DNA of 64,000 bases from Corynebacterium halotolerans YIM 70093 = DSM 44683 (GCF_000341345.1 NC_020302.1:2894075-2958074), one strand, 5' to 3'. Numbered from the stretch's first letter, positions 35,764 to 45,986 are shown. Numbers and translations: made by a program. Notes: generated by a model not told the origin, from the sequence alone.

Positions 35764-36450
35764 TCATCCGTGGCGATGCCGGGAACCCCGCCGGGGCTCC
35801 CGCGGCATTACCCCGTTGTCTCCCGGGTGCGGCCGGTGAACCGCCGACAGAACCCGCCCCGGACCACCATGGTCGGCACCCTCCCCGGGATGCCGGGCGG
35901 CGAGGCAATCCCCCACTGCACGGCGGAACAACCACCACGTGACGGCCGCGACCGCGGCGCCGAGGAGCAGGCCGGCGAGAATGTCCGTGAGCCAGTGGAC
36001 ACCCAGGTAGAGGCGCGTCAGTGACACCGCCACCGCCAGCACCCACGCCACACCGGTCAGCCACCGCGCCGGCACGGTCGCCGCGCGGCCACGCCCCAGC
36101 CACAGCGTGAGGATCATCGCCAGCGCGGCCACGCCCGTCGCGTGCCCGGAGGGCAGGGCGTGGTTGGTCTCCTCGGCCAATCGGTGCAGCTCGGGTGGTC
36201 GCTCACGGCCGATCACCGGCTTGAGGAGGTGGCTGGCGAGATTCGCCACGATGACGGCCAGCGGGAGAACGAGGGCCGGCCAGACCCGCCGCGTGCGTGC
36301 GGCGACGACCAGCGCGGCGAGGACCGCACACACAGTAATCGTCGTCGGCGTCGTGAGCGTGGTGAGCGCGGTGACGGCCGGGGTGAGCGCCTCGCTGCGG
36401 TGGTCGATCCACCAGGACCACACGGCGGCGTCGATGCCGCTGACGCTCAT
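35764..36450 (-). CDS. PAP2 superfamily phosphatase (second copy)
   Basis: The protein has 228 residues and about five membrane segments. PAP2 motifs are complete: K77-X6-RP (to Pro85), PSGH (100-103) and SLTRLYLGVHWLTD (143-156). It belongs to the undecaprenyl-pyrophosphate phosphatase/phosphatidic acid phosphatase group. The active site faces outside. The last 50 residues are arginine-, proline- and glycine-rich without clear structure. It lies between the two degenerate phosphatase-like genes, but has its own terminator upstream and a long gene-free region downstream. The substrate, perhaps decaprenyl pyrophosphate, is inferred. Confidence 0.85.
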   Translation of the reverse strand: MSVSGIDAAVWSWWIDHRSEALTPAVTALTTLTTPTTITVCAVLAALVVAARTRRVWPALVLPLAVIVANLASHLLKPVIGRERPPELHRLAEETNHALPSGHATGVAALAMILTLWLGRGRAATVPARWLTGVAWVLAVAVSLTRLYLGVHWLTDILAGLLLGAAVAAVTWWLFRRAVGDCLAARHPGEGADHGGPGRVLSAVHRPHPGDNGVMPREPRRGSRHRHG

Positions 36451-36464
36451 GCGGTGGGCATGAG

Positions 36465-36495
36465 GAAAGCCCCGGTGCCGGTCACCGGGGTTTTC
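36465..36495. terminator. Bidirectional-type hairpin terminator between copy 2 and the PAP2 gene
   Basis: CCCCGGTG (36470-36477) pairs with CACCGGGG (36483-36490). TTTT follows on the plus strand and CTTTCC on the minus strand. On the minus strand it ends the phosphatase-like gene at 36534. Confidence 0.7.
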
Positions 36496-36533
36496 GGGGG
36501 GCGGCGGATGCGCATACCCGCCAGTAGATCACA

Positions 36534-37157
36534 TCAGGCTGCGTGAGCGACGGTCACCCCGAGCTCCTCGAGCAGGGGGCGGACGTGCGCCTCCACCTGG
36601 TCCGCGATCTCGCGGACCTTCTCGATCGGCTGGCCGGCCGGATCGTCGATGTCCCAGTGGATGTACCTGTCACCGGGGATGCCCGGGATGGAATCCACGC
36701 CCATGAGCACCACGATGTCGGAACGGTGCACGGTGCGCGGCACGATCTCCTTCTGGTACAGCATGTCGTGGCGGATCCCCCGCTCACCCAGCACCTTGAG
36801 CACGTTCGGATCGATGCCACCGACGGGGTTGAGCCCCACGGAACGGAAGACGACGGACTCACCCGCCAGCCAGAGGGTGATGGCGGCGGCCAGCTGGGAA
36901 CGGCCGGCGTTGCGCTCGTCGACGTAGAGGATCTCCTGGCGACGCAGGTGCCTGAGGTCACGCTCGGCCGCCAACGCACACAGGCGCTCACTGGCCTCGC
37001 GCTCGACGAACACGGGCATGTAGGTCTGCATGCGGGAGGATTCGTTGCGCTCCGCGATGGTCTTGTCCAGCACACCGTCGATGGTCTGGGCGTCGAAGGC
37101 CTGCCCGTAGCGGCGATGCAGATCCTCACGGACAATGACGAAACGGTCGTCGTTCAT
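36534..37157 (-). CDS. LMW-phosphatase/ArsC-like protein with degenerate P-loop, copy 2
   Basis: The protein has 207 residues with the same two-domain layout as the paralogue at 34605: three-helix domain (RRYGQAFDAQTID, MPVFVEREASERL) followed by an LMW-phosphatase/ArsC fold. The P-loop is ILYVDERNAGRSQ: the nucleophilic Cys is Asp80 (Asp80-X5-Arg86), while the rest of the loop (NAGRSQ) is intact. The distal DIDDPAGQ keeps the general-acid Asp. Loss of the Cys argues against phosphotransfer through a thiol. The ATG at 37157 has AAAGG 10 nt upstream. The motif at 37228-37250 is shared with the paralogue. Confidence 0.8.
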   Translation of the reverse strand: MNDDRFVIVREDLHRRYGQAFDAQTIDGVLDKTIAERNESSRMQTYMPVFVEREASERLCALAAERDLRHLRRQEILYVDERNAGRSQLAAAITLWLAGESVVFRSVGLNPVGGIDPNVLKVLGERGIRHDMLYQKEIVPRTVHRSDIVVLMGVDSIPGIPGDRYIHWDIDDPAGQPIEKVREIADQVEAHVRPLLEELGVTVAHAA

Positions 37158-37227
37158 GACGTTCACGCCTTTCTGTGCACGGGGGACACGGAAACCGCCT
37201 CCTGCGGAGACCCTTGATTCCCCTGTT

Positions 37228-37250
37228 GTTAACCTGCAGTTCACTTTACC
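37228..37250. promoter_or_regulatory. GTTAAC-CTGCA-GTTCAC repeat upstream of LMW-phosphatase-like copy 2
   Basis: GTTAAC (37228-37233) and GTTCAC (37239-37244), then TACC (37247-37250), match base for base, except in the spacer, the element at 35302-35324. It is 71-93 bp upstream of the start codon, against 59-81 bp in the paralogue. Confidence 0.55.
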
Positions 37251-37340
37251 CGATCGGAAAGGTGAGTCAACTCAATTTTCTCCCGAGATGTCATTTACCT
37301 CACTCATCCTAGCCCCGCGCCCGCCCCCGAGGTCGCCCGG

Positions 37341-37385
37341 AAAACCGCGACGGCCCCGTCCACCTCCTGATGGACGGGGCCGTCG
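37341..37385 (-). terminator. Rho-independent terminator after glf
   Basis: A 15-bp perfect stem (37348-37362 with 37371-37385) around an 8-nt loop is followed on the minus strand by CGGTTTT. It lies 26 bp after the glf stop codon. Confidence 0.85.
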
Positions 37386-37410
37386 AACGGGACAGCGGGC
37401 GCGAGCCGAT

Positions 37411-38718
<1,308 letters not shown>

Positions 38719-38732
38719 CTATCCCACCGATG

Positions 38733-38738
38733 TACTAT
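38733..38738 (+). promoter_or_regulatory. Possible -10 for the PGRP amidase gene
   Basis: TACTAT lies 59 bp upstream of the ATG at 38797, in an AT-richer stretch that also carries TTAACA at 38703. The spacing to that hexamer is too long for a standard pair, so only the -10 is suggested. Confidence 0.3.
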
Positions 38739-38796
38739 CGTGACCATCTGTTTCCACTAGTCACTTCCGTAACGCCAATTCCAGGGAGCATTAAAC

Positions 38797-40938
38797 GTGC
38801 AGCAACGACGCCGACTTGCCGCGACTAAGCCGGCATGGTTCAGCCCGACGCTGGCAGTGATCCTGTCCACCGCCCTGGTGGTCGCCGCTGCGTTCGGCGG
38901 TAACCGCATCCTCAACACCCAGGGGGCCGGAAGCGGCCCGGTCGAGGCCTCCGAGGCCACCGTCTCCCTCGCCTCCGGTGAGAACGTCGTCGTCGACGAC
39001 GCCGCCATCTCCGCCCAGTCCGGTGAGGGTGGCGAGCGCACCGTCAAGGAGTTCACCCGCGACGAGCAGTTCTCCATGTTCGCCCTGACCTGGTACGGCC
39101 ATCAGGACATCGCGGCCTTCGTCCGCGCCGAGAACGCCGACGGCACGTGGGGGCCGTGGTACGCCGCCGACCCGTTGGCCGAGACCGGTCCCGACGGCAA
39201 GACCGGCACCGATCTGATCTACCTCGAGCCCACCAATAAGGTCCAGGTCTCCCTCACCGGCGTCGACCTCTTCAGCGACGAGACCGCCCCCGATGTCCAG
39301 CTGGAGGAGCAGCCCGTCAAACAGGCACCGGCCGAGCAGGCCCCCGCCCCGGCGGAAGCGGCGCCGACTGAGCAGGCTCCGGTCGAGGCACCCGTCGAAC
39401 AGGCACCGGCCCAGGAAGCTCCGGCCCAGGAAGCTCCGGCCCAGGCTCCCGAGGCCGGGACCGCACCCGAGGAGGCCCCGGCCCCCTCGAACGGCACCGC
39501 CCCGCTGCCGTCCAACTACGGTGCCATCCGCCCGGTGGCCGACGTCATCGACGCCTCCGAGATCGAGGCCGTGTTCATCGACGGCAACGCCGCGGACGGC
39601 GGTATCGCCCTCGCGTCCGAGTCCACGACCTACGGCATGCCGGACGTGGTCACCCGTGCCGGCTGGGGCGCCAATGAGTCCCTCCGCTGCGACTCCCCGA
39701 CCATCGACAACCAGGTCTCCGCCGTGACCATCCACCACACCGCCGGCTCCAACAACTACTCGCAGGTCGAGGCCGCCAGTGTCGTGCGCGGCATCTACCG
39801 CTACCACGCCTCGACCCTCGGCTGGTGCGACGTGGGCTACAACGCGCTCGTCGACAAGTACGGCACCATCTACGAGGGCCGCGCCGGTGGCCTGGACAAG
39901 GCCGTGCAGGGCGCCCACGTCGGAGGCTTCAACCAGAACACCTGGGGCGTGTCCATGATCGGCAACTACGACATCACGCAGCCCTCCCCGGAGATGATCC
40001 GCTCCGTCGGTGAGCTCGCCGGCTGGAAGGCCGCCATCTCCGGTTTCCATCCGAAGGGCACGGACCAGCACTACGCCGAGTTCAGCTTCGGCGGCTCCAA
40101 GTACGCCGCGGGTGGAGGCGGCACGTTCCCGAACATCAACGCGCACCGCGATTTCCACTACAACACGTGCCCGGGCCAGTACGGCTACGCCCAGATGGAC
40201 AACATCCGCGACATCGCCGCGGACAAGTACCAGGAGATCGAGAGCGGCACCGGCGGTTCCTCGCCGAGCTCCTCCGCACCGGACGGCAGCACCACGCAGT
40301 CGTCGACCAGCTCCGCCTCCCCGGAGCCGACGGACACCGGGACGAATGAGCCCGCGCCGGAGCCGGGGCCCGCCCCGGGCACCCCGACCGCGCTGCTGAG
40401 CAGCATCGTCAACGGGGACGAGTCGGTCCTGACCACCCTCGTCGGTTCGCTGGCCGCCCTCGCGATCACGGCGGCCTTGTCCGACGGCGAGCTCACGGGC
40501 GGCAGCTCCCAGGTGGGCGACGTCGAGCTCATCGAGGGCCTGACCATCTCGGATCTGACCCCCATCATCAGCACGGTCATCTCCCTGTCCGGCGACAGTG
40601 AGATCGAGCAGGCCTGGAACCGCATCAACGCGAGCGCCGGCCCCGTCCTCGGCAGCCCGCGCGGCGGCATCGCCACCACCGGCTACCTGGGTGGTGACGC
40701 CCCCGTCGACTACGCGTTGTTCGACCGCGGCATCATCCTCGACTCCGAGGAGACCGGTACCAACGCCCTGTGGGGTGCGATCGCCGACGCCTGGGCCGGC
40801 CAGGGCTTCGACCTGGGCCCGCTGGGGCTGCCGCTGAACGAGGAGTACGCCGCCGGCGACCTCGTGCGCGTGGACTTCCAGGGTGGCTACGTCACCTACG
40901 ACCCGGCCACCAACCAGGTCGACATCCAGCTGAACTAG
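38797..40938 (+). CDS. Secreted N-acetylmuramoyl-L-alanine amidase (PGRP/amidase_2) with LGFP-like C-terminus
   Basis: The protein has 713 residues. Signal/anchor at about 12-35, then a beta-rich domain, an Ala/Pro/Glu/Gln-rich linker (about 168-235), and a PGRP amidase domain (about 280-490). The domain has zinc ligands in TIHHTAGS and INAHRDFHYNTCPG and the typical TIYEGRAGG. A Ser/Thr/Pro linker (about 490-530) precedes a region of about 110 residues and a C-terminal LGFP-like part (VLGSPRGG, LGPLGLPLNEE). It would cleave muramyl-Ala bonds or bind peptidoglycan outside the cell; Rv3811 occupies the same place in M. tuberculosis. CAGGGAG lies 8 nt before the ATG. Confidence 0.88.
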   Translation: MQQRRRLAATKPAWFSPTLAVILSTALVVAAAFGGNRILNTQGAGSGPVEASEATVSLASGENVVVDDAAISAQSGEGGERTVKEFTRDEQFSMFALTWYGHQDIAAFVRAENADGTWGPWYAADPLAETGPDGKTGTDLIYLEPTNKVQVSLTGVDLFSDETAPDVQLEEQPVKQAPAEQAPAPAEAAPTEQAPVEAPVEQAPAQEAPAQEAPAQAPEAGTAPEEAPAPSNGTAPLPSNYGAIRPVADVIDASEIEAVFIDGNAADGGIALASESTTYGMPDVVTRAGWGANESLRCDSPTIDNQVSAVTIHHTAGSNNYSQVEAASVVRGIYRYHASTLGWCDVGYNALVDKYGTIYEGRAGGLDKAVQGAHVGGFNQNTWGVSMIGNYDITQPSPEMIRSVGELAGWKAAISGFHPKGTDQHYAEFSFGGSKYAAGGGGTFPNINAHRDFHYNTCPGQYGYAQMDNIRDIAADKYQEIESGTGGSSPSSSAPDGSTTQSSTSSASPEPTDTGTNEPAPEPGPAPGTPTALLSSIVNGDESVLTTLVGSLAALAITAALSDGELTGGSSQVGDVELIEGLTISDLTPIISTVISLSGDSEIEQAWNRINASAGPVLGSPRGGIATTGYLGGDAPVDYALFDRGIILDSEETGTNALWGAIADAWAGQGFDLGPLGLPLNEEYAAGDLVRVDFQGGYVTYDPATNQVDIQLN
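39406..39447 (+). repeat. Tandem 15-bp repeat in the amidase linker
   Basis: The unit CCGGCCCAGGAAGCT occurs at 39406-39420 and 39421-39435, with a shortened copy at 39436-39447. It encodes repeated PAQEA and keeps the reading frame, so it may vary in number between strains. Confidence 0.8.
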
Positions 40939-40950
40939 GTGTGCCGGACC

Positions 40951-40987
40951 AGCCGCCGCCGCCCGACCACCGGGCCGCGGCGGCTTC
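40951..40987 (+). terminator. Hairpin terminator after the PGRP amidase gene
   Basis: AGCCGCCGCCGCCCG and CGGGCCGCGGCGGCT pair with one mismatch around ACCAC, 12 bp after the stop codon. Only a short T run follows, so termination may be weak. Confidence 0.55.
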
Positions 40988-40995
40988 GGTGTGCC

Positions 40996-41031
40996 TACAG
41001 GTGAGAGAGTGCGCAGCCGCGCACTCCTGTA
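40996..41031. repeat. Two-part inverted repeat downstream of the amidase gene
   Basis: GAGTGCGC-AGCC-GCGCACTC (41007-41026) is a perfect hairpin. Outer arms TACAG (40996-41000) and CTGTA (41027-41031) pair across a bulge of six bases. No T run follows. It could be a structured transcript end or a relic of a mobile element. Confidence 0.55.
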
Positions 41032-41281
41032 TGTCGACGGGGCCAGCGGGATCATTGCGGCGTTTCCCATGCGGTCAAGTTGCTCGATGGGAGCCGCTGA
41101 ACCACGGACTGCATGGCGCAGGTCGCAGAGGACCGCCCGTTCGGGTTCCTGGCCGGAAGGTCCTCACCTGGAGAGGAACCGTCTCAGGCGGCGCCGGACC
41201 CCGACGGGGACAATCACTGACCACGTCATCGAGGGCACGGTGAGCAGGCCACGGATCTGAACGTCCGCACTCACCCCTCCC

Positions 41282-42805
41282 CTACTCCCCGTCCTCCCAG
41301 CCGTAGGAACGCTCGACCGCCCGATTCCACCCCGCGATCAGTCCGGACCGCTCCCCCACCGTCATCTCCGGCGACCAGGAGCGGTCCACCTCGGGCAGGG
41401 ACGCGACATCGTCCAGCGAGGGCCAGTAGTCCGCCCCGAGCCCGGCGGCGAAGGCCGCGCCCAGCGCGGTGGTCTCGATATTGCGGGGACGGACCACCTC
41501 GGCGTCGAGAAGATCGGCCTGCATCTGCATGAGCAGCTCATTGGACACCATGCCACCGTCGACCCGCAGTCGCGTCAGCTCCACCCCGGAGTCGGCGACC
41601 ATCGCCTCGACCACCTCGCGGCTCTGGTAGCAGGTGGCCTCGAGGGCGGCGCGGGCGAGGTGGCGGCGGTCGGTGAAGCGGGTCAGGCCGACGATGACCC
41701 CGCGGGCGTCGGCCCGCCAGCGCGGCGCGAACAGCCCGGAGAAGGCCGGCACGATGTAGACGCCGGCGGTGTCGGGCACCTCCGCGGCGAGCTTCTCGAC
41801 GCCCGCCGCATCCGGGATGATGCCGAGCTGGTCGCGCAGCCACTGGATGAGCGAACCACCGACGGCGACCGAGCCCTCCAGTGCATAGACCGGCTCCTGT
41901 CCTTCGATCTCGTAGAGTACGGTGCTGAGCAGCCCGTGCGTGCTCACCTTCGGCTCGGCGCCCGTGTTGAGCAGCAGGAACAGGCCGGTGCCGTAGGTGT
42001 TCTTGGCGTCGCCCTCGTGGAAGCAGGCCTGGCCGAACATCGCGGACTGCTGGTCGCCGAGCACCCCGCGGATGGGCACCCCCGGCAGCGAGCCGCGGCG
42101 GCGCACCTTCCCGAAATCGCCGACGGACGGGCGGATCTCCGGCAGGATGTCCACCGGCACGCCGACGGCGGCGCACAGTTCGGGATCCCAGGCGCGGGTG
42201 CGCAGATCCATGAGCAGGGTGCGCGAGGCGTTGGTGACGTCCGTGGCGTGTACGGCCGCATGCCCCTCATCACCCTCCGCCCCACCGGTGAGGTTCCACA
42301 GCAGCCAGGTGTCGATCGTGCCGGCCAGCAGTTCGCCCCGCTCGGCGCGCTCGCGGGCGCCGTCCACGTGGTCGAGGATCCAGGCGATCTTCGGACCCGC
42401 CGGGTACGAGTTGACGAGCAGGCCGGTCCGCTTGAGCCAGCGGTCGGCCGGCCTGCCCCCGGTGTTCCCTGTGCGCGTGTCCTGCCACACGATGGCGTTG
42501 TGAATCGGCCGGCCCGTCGCCTTATCCCACACCACGGCGGTCTCCCGCTGATTGGTCACGCCCAGAGCCGCGACGTCCTCGGGTGAGACGTCGACGGCCA
42601 CCATCGCCGCGGACACCGCCCTGCGGGTGTTGTCCCAGATCTCCAGGGCGTCATGCTCCACCCAGCCCTGCCGCGGCAGAATCTGGCGGTGCTCGAACTG
42701 GGCGGAGGAGACAACCTGTCCGTCGTGGTCGACGATGACGCAGCGTGTCGACGTCGTGCCCTGGTCGATGGCGGCCACGAACTGTTTCTGGTGGGAGACG
42801 GTCAC
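41282..42805 (-). CDS. glpK: Glycerol kinase
   Basis: The protein has 507 residues and is a FGGY-family kinase of normal length. The N-terminal ATP-binding [29 protein letters not shown], and C-terminal [13 protein letters not shown] and TYGTGLFLL match GlpK. It phosphorylates glycerol to glycerol 3-phosphate in the cytosol. GTG at 42805 is used; there is no clear Shine-Dalgarno. It follows a HAD phosphatase and a PlsC acyltransferase on the same strand, a sensible group for glycerolipid metabolism. Confidence 0.95.
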   Translation of the reverse strand: MTVSHQKQFVAAIDQGTTSTRCVIVDHDGQVVSSAQFEHRQILPRQGWVEHDALEIWDNTRRAVSAAMVAVDVSPEDVAALGVTNQRETAVVWDKATGRPIHNAIVWQDTRTGNTGGRPADRWLKRTGLLVNSYPAGPKIAWILDHVDGARERAERGELLAGTIDTWLLWNLTGGAEGDEGHAAVHATDVTNASRTLLMDLRTRAWDPELCAAVGVPVDILPEIRPSVGDFGKVRRRGSLPGVPIRGVLGDQQSAMFGQACFHEGDAKNTYGTGLFLLLNTGAEPKVSTHGLLSTVLYEIEGQEPVYALEGSVAVGGSLIQWLRDQLGIIPDAAGVEKLAAEVPDTAGVYIVPAFSGLFAPRWRADARGVIVGLTRFTDRRHLARAALEATCYQSREVVEAMVADSGVELTRLRVDGGMVSNELLMQMQADLLDAEVVRPRNIETTALGAAFAAGLGADYWPSLDDVASLPEVDRSWSPEMTVGERSGLIAGWNRAVERSYGWEDGE

Positions 42806-42880
42806 GGTTTCAAGTCTCGCATGTGGGTGGGCCACCGGCAGGAAAAGCCGTCCCGCACGGGGTTTCGACCGGGGCGGTCC

Positions 42881-43708
42881 CTAGAACCAGCGTTCCAGTA
42901 CCTGAGCGACCCCGCCCTCGTCGTTGGTGCCGGTGACGTGGTCCGCGGCCGCCTTGACCTCGTCGCGGGCGTTGCCCATGGCCACACCGAATCCGACCCA
43001 CCGGAGCATCTCGATGTCGTTGGGCATGTCGCCGAAGGCGACGGTCCGTGTCTGCTCGATGCCGTGCAGCTCCGCGAGCGTCGACACCCCCAACGCCTTG
43101 GTCACCCCCGGGGCCGCGACCTCGATGAGCCCTTCGTTCATGGAGAACGTCACGTGCGCCTTGGACTCATCGACGTGCGGGGCGATGAGACCGTACATCT
43201 GCGGGGCGGTGAGATTGTCGTTGCGCAGGATCATCTTCACCGCCGGTTCGGAGACGACCTCCTCCTCGGTGAGCACTCCGAAGCCCTGCTCCGCCCAGGT
43301 GTGCACGTAGCCGGGTGAGATGACGAAGGTCTCGTCCTCCGGGTCGAAGGCGGAGGTGCCCACCCGTTCGCAGGCCACCGCCACTCCCCCGTGCGCGGCG
43401 AGCGCCCCGCGGGCCGCGGCCACGACGTCGGACATGGTCTCGGGCGCCAGCTCGTGGGCGCGCAGCACCTTGTCCTCGCCCGAGTCGTAGAGGACCGCAC
43501 CGTTGGCGGTCACGCACACCGGGCGCACCGGCAACTGCTCGAGGACGGGGTAGATCCAGCGGTGCGGGCGCCCCGTGGCCAGGGCGACCTCGGCGCCGGA
43601 ACGCACCGCGCGGGCGATGACCTCACGCAGCCGGGGAATCACCCGGTCCTGCGAGTTCAGGAGGGTACCGTCGATATCGCTGACCACCAGCTGGGGGGCG
43701 TGTTCCAT
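42881..43708 (-). CDS. HAD-superfamily phosphatase (Cof type)
   Basis: The protein has 275 residues. Motif I is VVSDIDGTLLNSQ with the nucleophile Asp, motif II ALATGRP, and motif IV VAFGDMPNDIEML. A C2B cap lies between. Cof-type enzymes dephosphorylate sugar phosphates or related metabolites; the specific substrate is unknown. The ATG at 43708 is 2 bp after the PlsC stop, so the genes are co-transcribed. It corresponds in position to Rv3813c. Confidence 0.9.
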   Translation of the reverse strand: MEHAPQLVVSDIDGTLLNSQDRVIPRLREVIARAVRSGAEVALATGRPHRWIYPVLEQLPVRPVCVTANGAVLYDSGEDKVLRAHELAPETMSDVVAAARGALAAHGGVAVACERVGTSAFDPEDETFVISPGYVHTWAEQGFGVLTEEEVVSEPAVKMILRNDNLTAPQMYGLIAPHVDESKAHVTFSMNEGLIEVAAPGVTKALGVSTLAELHGIEQTRTVAFGDMPNDIEMLRWVGFGVAMGNARDEVKAAADHVTGTNDEGGVAQVLERWF

Positions 43709-43710
43709 GG

Positions 43711-44670
43711 CTATTTCCGGAACCTGTTCTTGAGCCGGTCGAGGAGGCCGAGGCCGTTGCCGAGGGCGGAGTCGGCCTTCCGGTTGAGCTTCTCGGCTGC
43801 CCGCTCGGACTCCTTCTCCGCCTTGGCCTCCTTCTTCGCCCGCTTGGCGGCCTTGACCTCGGCGTCGATACGCCCCGCCTCCTCCAGCGTCGGTGCGGAG
43901 CCGCCCATGCTGGCCGGGCGCCATGGCTCGCCGTCGGGGAAGGGCCCGTACTCGGCGTCGTACCCGGCACGGGTGACCTCGAGCAGTTCCTTCAGGGCGG
44001 TGCGCAGCCGCTCGGTCGCCTCCTCGGGGTCACCGGAGGGATCGACCGGGGCGCCGAGGCGGATGTGGATGGGGGTGTTCGTGCGGCCCAGGTGCTTCTT
44101 CTGCCCCTTGGGCCAGATGCGCTGGGAACCCCAGGTCACCATCGGCACGAGCGGCACCCCGGCCTCTGCGGCGATGCGCACGGCGCCGGTCTTGAGATCC
44201 TTGATCTCGAAGCTGCGGGAGACCGTCGCCTCCGGGAAGATGCCCACGATCTGCCCCTTGTTCAGCCGGTCGACCGCCTCCTCCCGGGACGCGGCGCCCG
44301 CGGAGCGGTCGACGGAGACGTGGTCCATGGAGCGCATGAAGGCCCCGATCACGGGCACCTCGAAGATCTCCTTCTTCGCCATGAACCGCACCAGCCGCCT
44401 GCCGCGCACGTGGCCGGGGATCTCCCCGAAGATGAAGTCGTAGTAGCCGGTGTGGTTCATCGCCAGCATGGCGCCGCCGGTCGTCGGCAGGTTCTCGGCG
44501 CCGAAGACGGTGATCCGGATGCCCTGGGCGCGCATGATCCCCTTGAGCGCTCGGATGATGAATCCGTTGTAGAAGCGCTCCTTCGACTCGGTGGGGTGCG
44601 GCGGCACCTCGGGCAGGTCGGCGGGCACGCGGAACATGCCGCCGCGGGTGGTGAACTTCTGCTCGGACAA
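43711..44670 (-). CDS. 1-acylglycerol-3-phosphate O-acyltransferase family (PlsC-like)
   Basis: The protein has 319 residues. NHTGYYDFI provides the HX4D catalytic motif and GIFPEATVSR corresponds to FPEGT. The last 70 residues are a Lys/Ala/Glu-rich helix followed by a basic end, which may attach to the membrane. The family acylates lysophosphatidate or related acceptors. It starts with TTG at 44670, with GAGGAG about 8 nt upstream. It lies 40 bp after serS. Mycobacteria have two or three such genes at this location. Confidence 0.88.
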   Translation of the reverse strand: MSEQKFTTRGGMFRVPADLPEVPPHPTESKERFYNGFIIRALKGIMRAQGIRITVFGAENLPTTGGAMLAMNHTGYYDFIFGEIPGHVRGRRLVRFMAKKEIFEVPVIGAFMRSMDHVSVDRSAGAASREEAVDRLNKGQIVGIFPEATVSRSFEIKDLKTGAVRIAAEAGVPLVPMVTWGSQRIWPKGQKKHLGRTNTPIHIRLGAPVDPSGDPEEATERLRTALKELLEVTRAGYDAEYGPFPDGEPWRPASMGGSAPTLEEAGRIDAEVKAAKRAKKEAKAEKESERAAEKLNRKADSALGNGLGLLDRLKNRFRK

Positions 44671-44713
44671 CTGACTCGACTCCTCTGACTCGGCCCTGCG
44701 GTTGTTTGACCTG

Positions 44714-45973
44714 CTATTTGACCGGCTCGAGGACGTCCTTGCCCACGAAGGGGCGCAGGGCCTCCGGCACGACGACCGAACCGTCGGCCTGCTGGTTGTT
44801 CTCCAGGATGGCGACGAGCCAGCGGGTGGTGGCCAGCGTGCCGTTGAGCGTGGCGACGGTCTGCGGCTTGCCGTTGGCGTCGCGGTAGCGGGTGGACAGG
44901 CGGCGGCCCTGGAAGGTGGTGCAGTTCGAGGTGGAGGTCAGCTCACGGTAGGTGTTCTGGGTGGGGATCCACGCCTCGGTGTCGAACTTGCGGGCGGCCG
45001 AGGCACCGAGGTCACCGCCGGCGACGTCGATGACGCGGTAGGGCACCTCGACGGCGGAGAGCATCTCGCGCTCCATCTCGAGCAGCTTCCGGTGCTGCTC
45101 CTGGGCGTCCTCGGGCCTGCAGTAGACGAACATCTCCAGCTTGTCGAACTGGTGGACGCGCAGGATGCCGCGGGTGTCCTTGCCGTAGGAGCCGGCCTCC
45201 CGGCGGAAGCAGGAGGACCAGCCGGCGTACTGGACGGGGCCGTCGGACAGGTCGATGATCTCGTCGGCGTGATAACCCGCCAGGGCGACCTCGGAGGTGC
45301 CGACCAGGTACAGGTCGTCGCGCTCGAGGTAGTAGATCTCGTCGGAGTGCTCACCGAGGAAACCGGTGCCCGCCATGACCTCCGGGCGCACCAGCACCGG
45401 CGGGATCATCAGCTGGAAGCCGGCCTCGCGGGCCTTCTGGGCGGCCAGCGTGAGCATGCCCAGCTGGAGGAACGCGCCGTCGCCGGTGAGGTAGTAGAAG
45501 CGGGCGCCGGAGACCTTGGTGCCGCGCTTCATGTCGATCAGGCCCAGGGACTCGCCGAGGTCCAGGTGGTCCTTCGGCTCGAAGTCGAACCGGGTGGGCT
45601 CACCGACGTGCTCAAGGACCACGAAGTCGTCCTCGCCGCCGGCCGGGGCGCCCTCGACGATGTTGGAGAGCTTCATCTGCAGCTCGGTGACCTTTTCCTC
45701 GGCCGTCCTCTGGGCCTCCTCGGCCTCCTTGACCTTGGCCTTGAGCTCGTTGGAGCCCTCCAGCAGGGCCGGGCGCTCCTCCGGGGAGGCCTGGCCGATC
45801 TTCCGGCCGAAGGCCTTCTGCTCGGCGCGCAGCTCATCGGCGGACTGGATCGCCCGGCGGCGGGACTCGTCGGCGGCGATGAGCTGATCGACCAGCTCCG
45901 GGTCCTCCCCACGGGTGACCTGGGAGGTGCGGACGACGTCGGGGTTCTCGCGGAGGAATTTCAGATCAATCAC
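44714..45973 (-). CDS. serS: Seryl-tRNA synthetase
   Basis: The protein has 419 residues. The N-terminal tRNA-binding coiled coil (about 1-105) is followed by the class II core: motif 2 [21 protein letters not shown] and motif 3 [19 protein letters not shown]. It charges tRNA-Ser in the cytosol. The GTG at 45973 gives the expected [15 protein letters not shown] start. TAGGCT lies 7 nt upstream, indicating a leaderless transcript. It is divergent from farR. Confidence 0.97.
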   Translation of the reverse strand: MIDLKFLRENPDVVRTSQVTRGEDPELVDQLIAADESRRRAIQSADELRAEQKAFGRKIGQASPEERPALLEGSNELKAKVKEAEEAQRTAEEKVTELQMKLSNIVEGAPAGGEDDFVVLEHVGEPTRFDFEPKDHLDLGESLGLIDMKRGTKVSGARFYYLTGDGAFLQLGMLTLAAQKAREAGFQLMIPPVLVRPEVMAGTGFLGEHSDEIYYLERDDLYLVGTSEVALAGYHADEIIDLSDGPVQYAGWSSCFRREAGSYGKDTRGILRVHQFDKLEMFVYCRPEDAQEQHRKLLEMEREMLSAVEVPYRVIDVAGGDLGASAARKFDTEAWIPTQNTYRELTSTSNCTTFQGRRLSTRYRDANGKPQTVATLNGTLATTRWLVAILENNQQADGSVVVPEALRPFVGKDVLEPVK

Positions 45974-45980
45974 GGATATG

Positions 45981-45986
45981 AGCCTA
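45981..45986 (-). promoter_or_regulatory. -10 box of the leaderless serS transcript
   Basis: On the minus strand TAGGCT ends 7 nt before the GTG start codon at 45973. Confidence 0.55.

Larger units (their letters stand above)
40939..41281. other. Gene-free region between the amidase and glpK genes
   Basis: 343 bp between convergent stops. It contains a terminator-like hairpin (40951-40987) and a second, longer hairpin (40996-41031). From 41032 to 41281 there is no convincing gene and no recognisable insertion-sequence remnant. Base composition is like the rest. Confidence 0.5.

Noticed and set aside
38791..41070. 759-codon minus-strand frame opposite the PGRP amidase
   Set aside because: Repetitive Gly/Ala/Arg/Val shadow; the plus strand carries the amidase domain and zinc ligands.
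41032..41281. Possible transposase remnant upstream of the glpK end
   Set aside because: Translations in all frames gave no recognisable catalytic or HTH motif, and no flanking direct repeats were seen.
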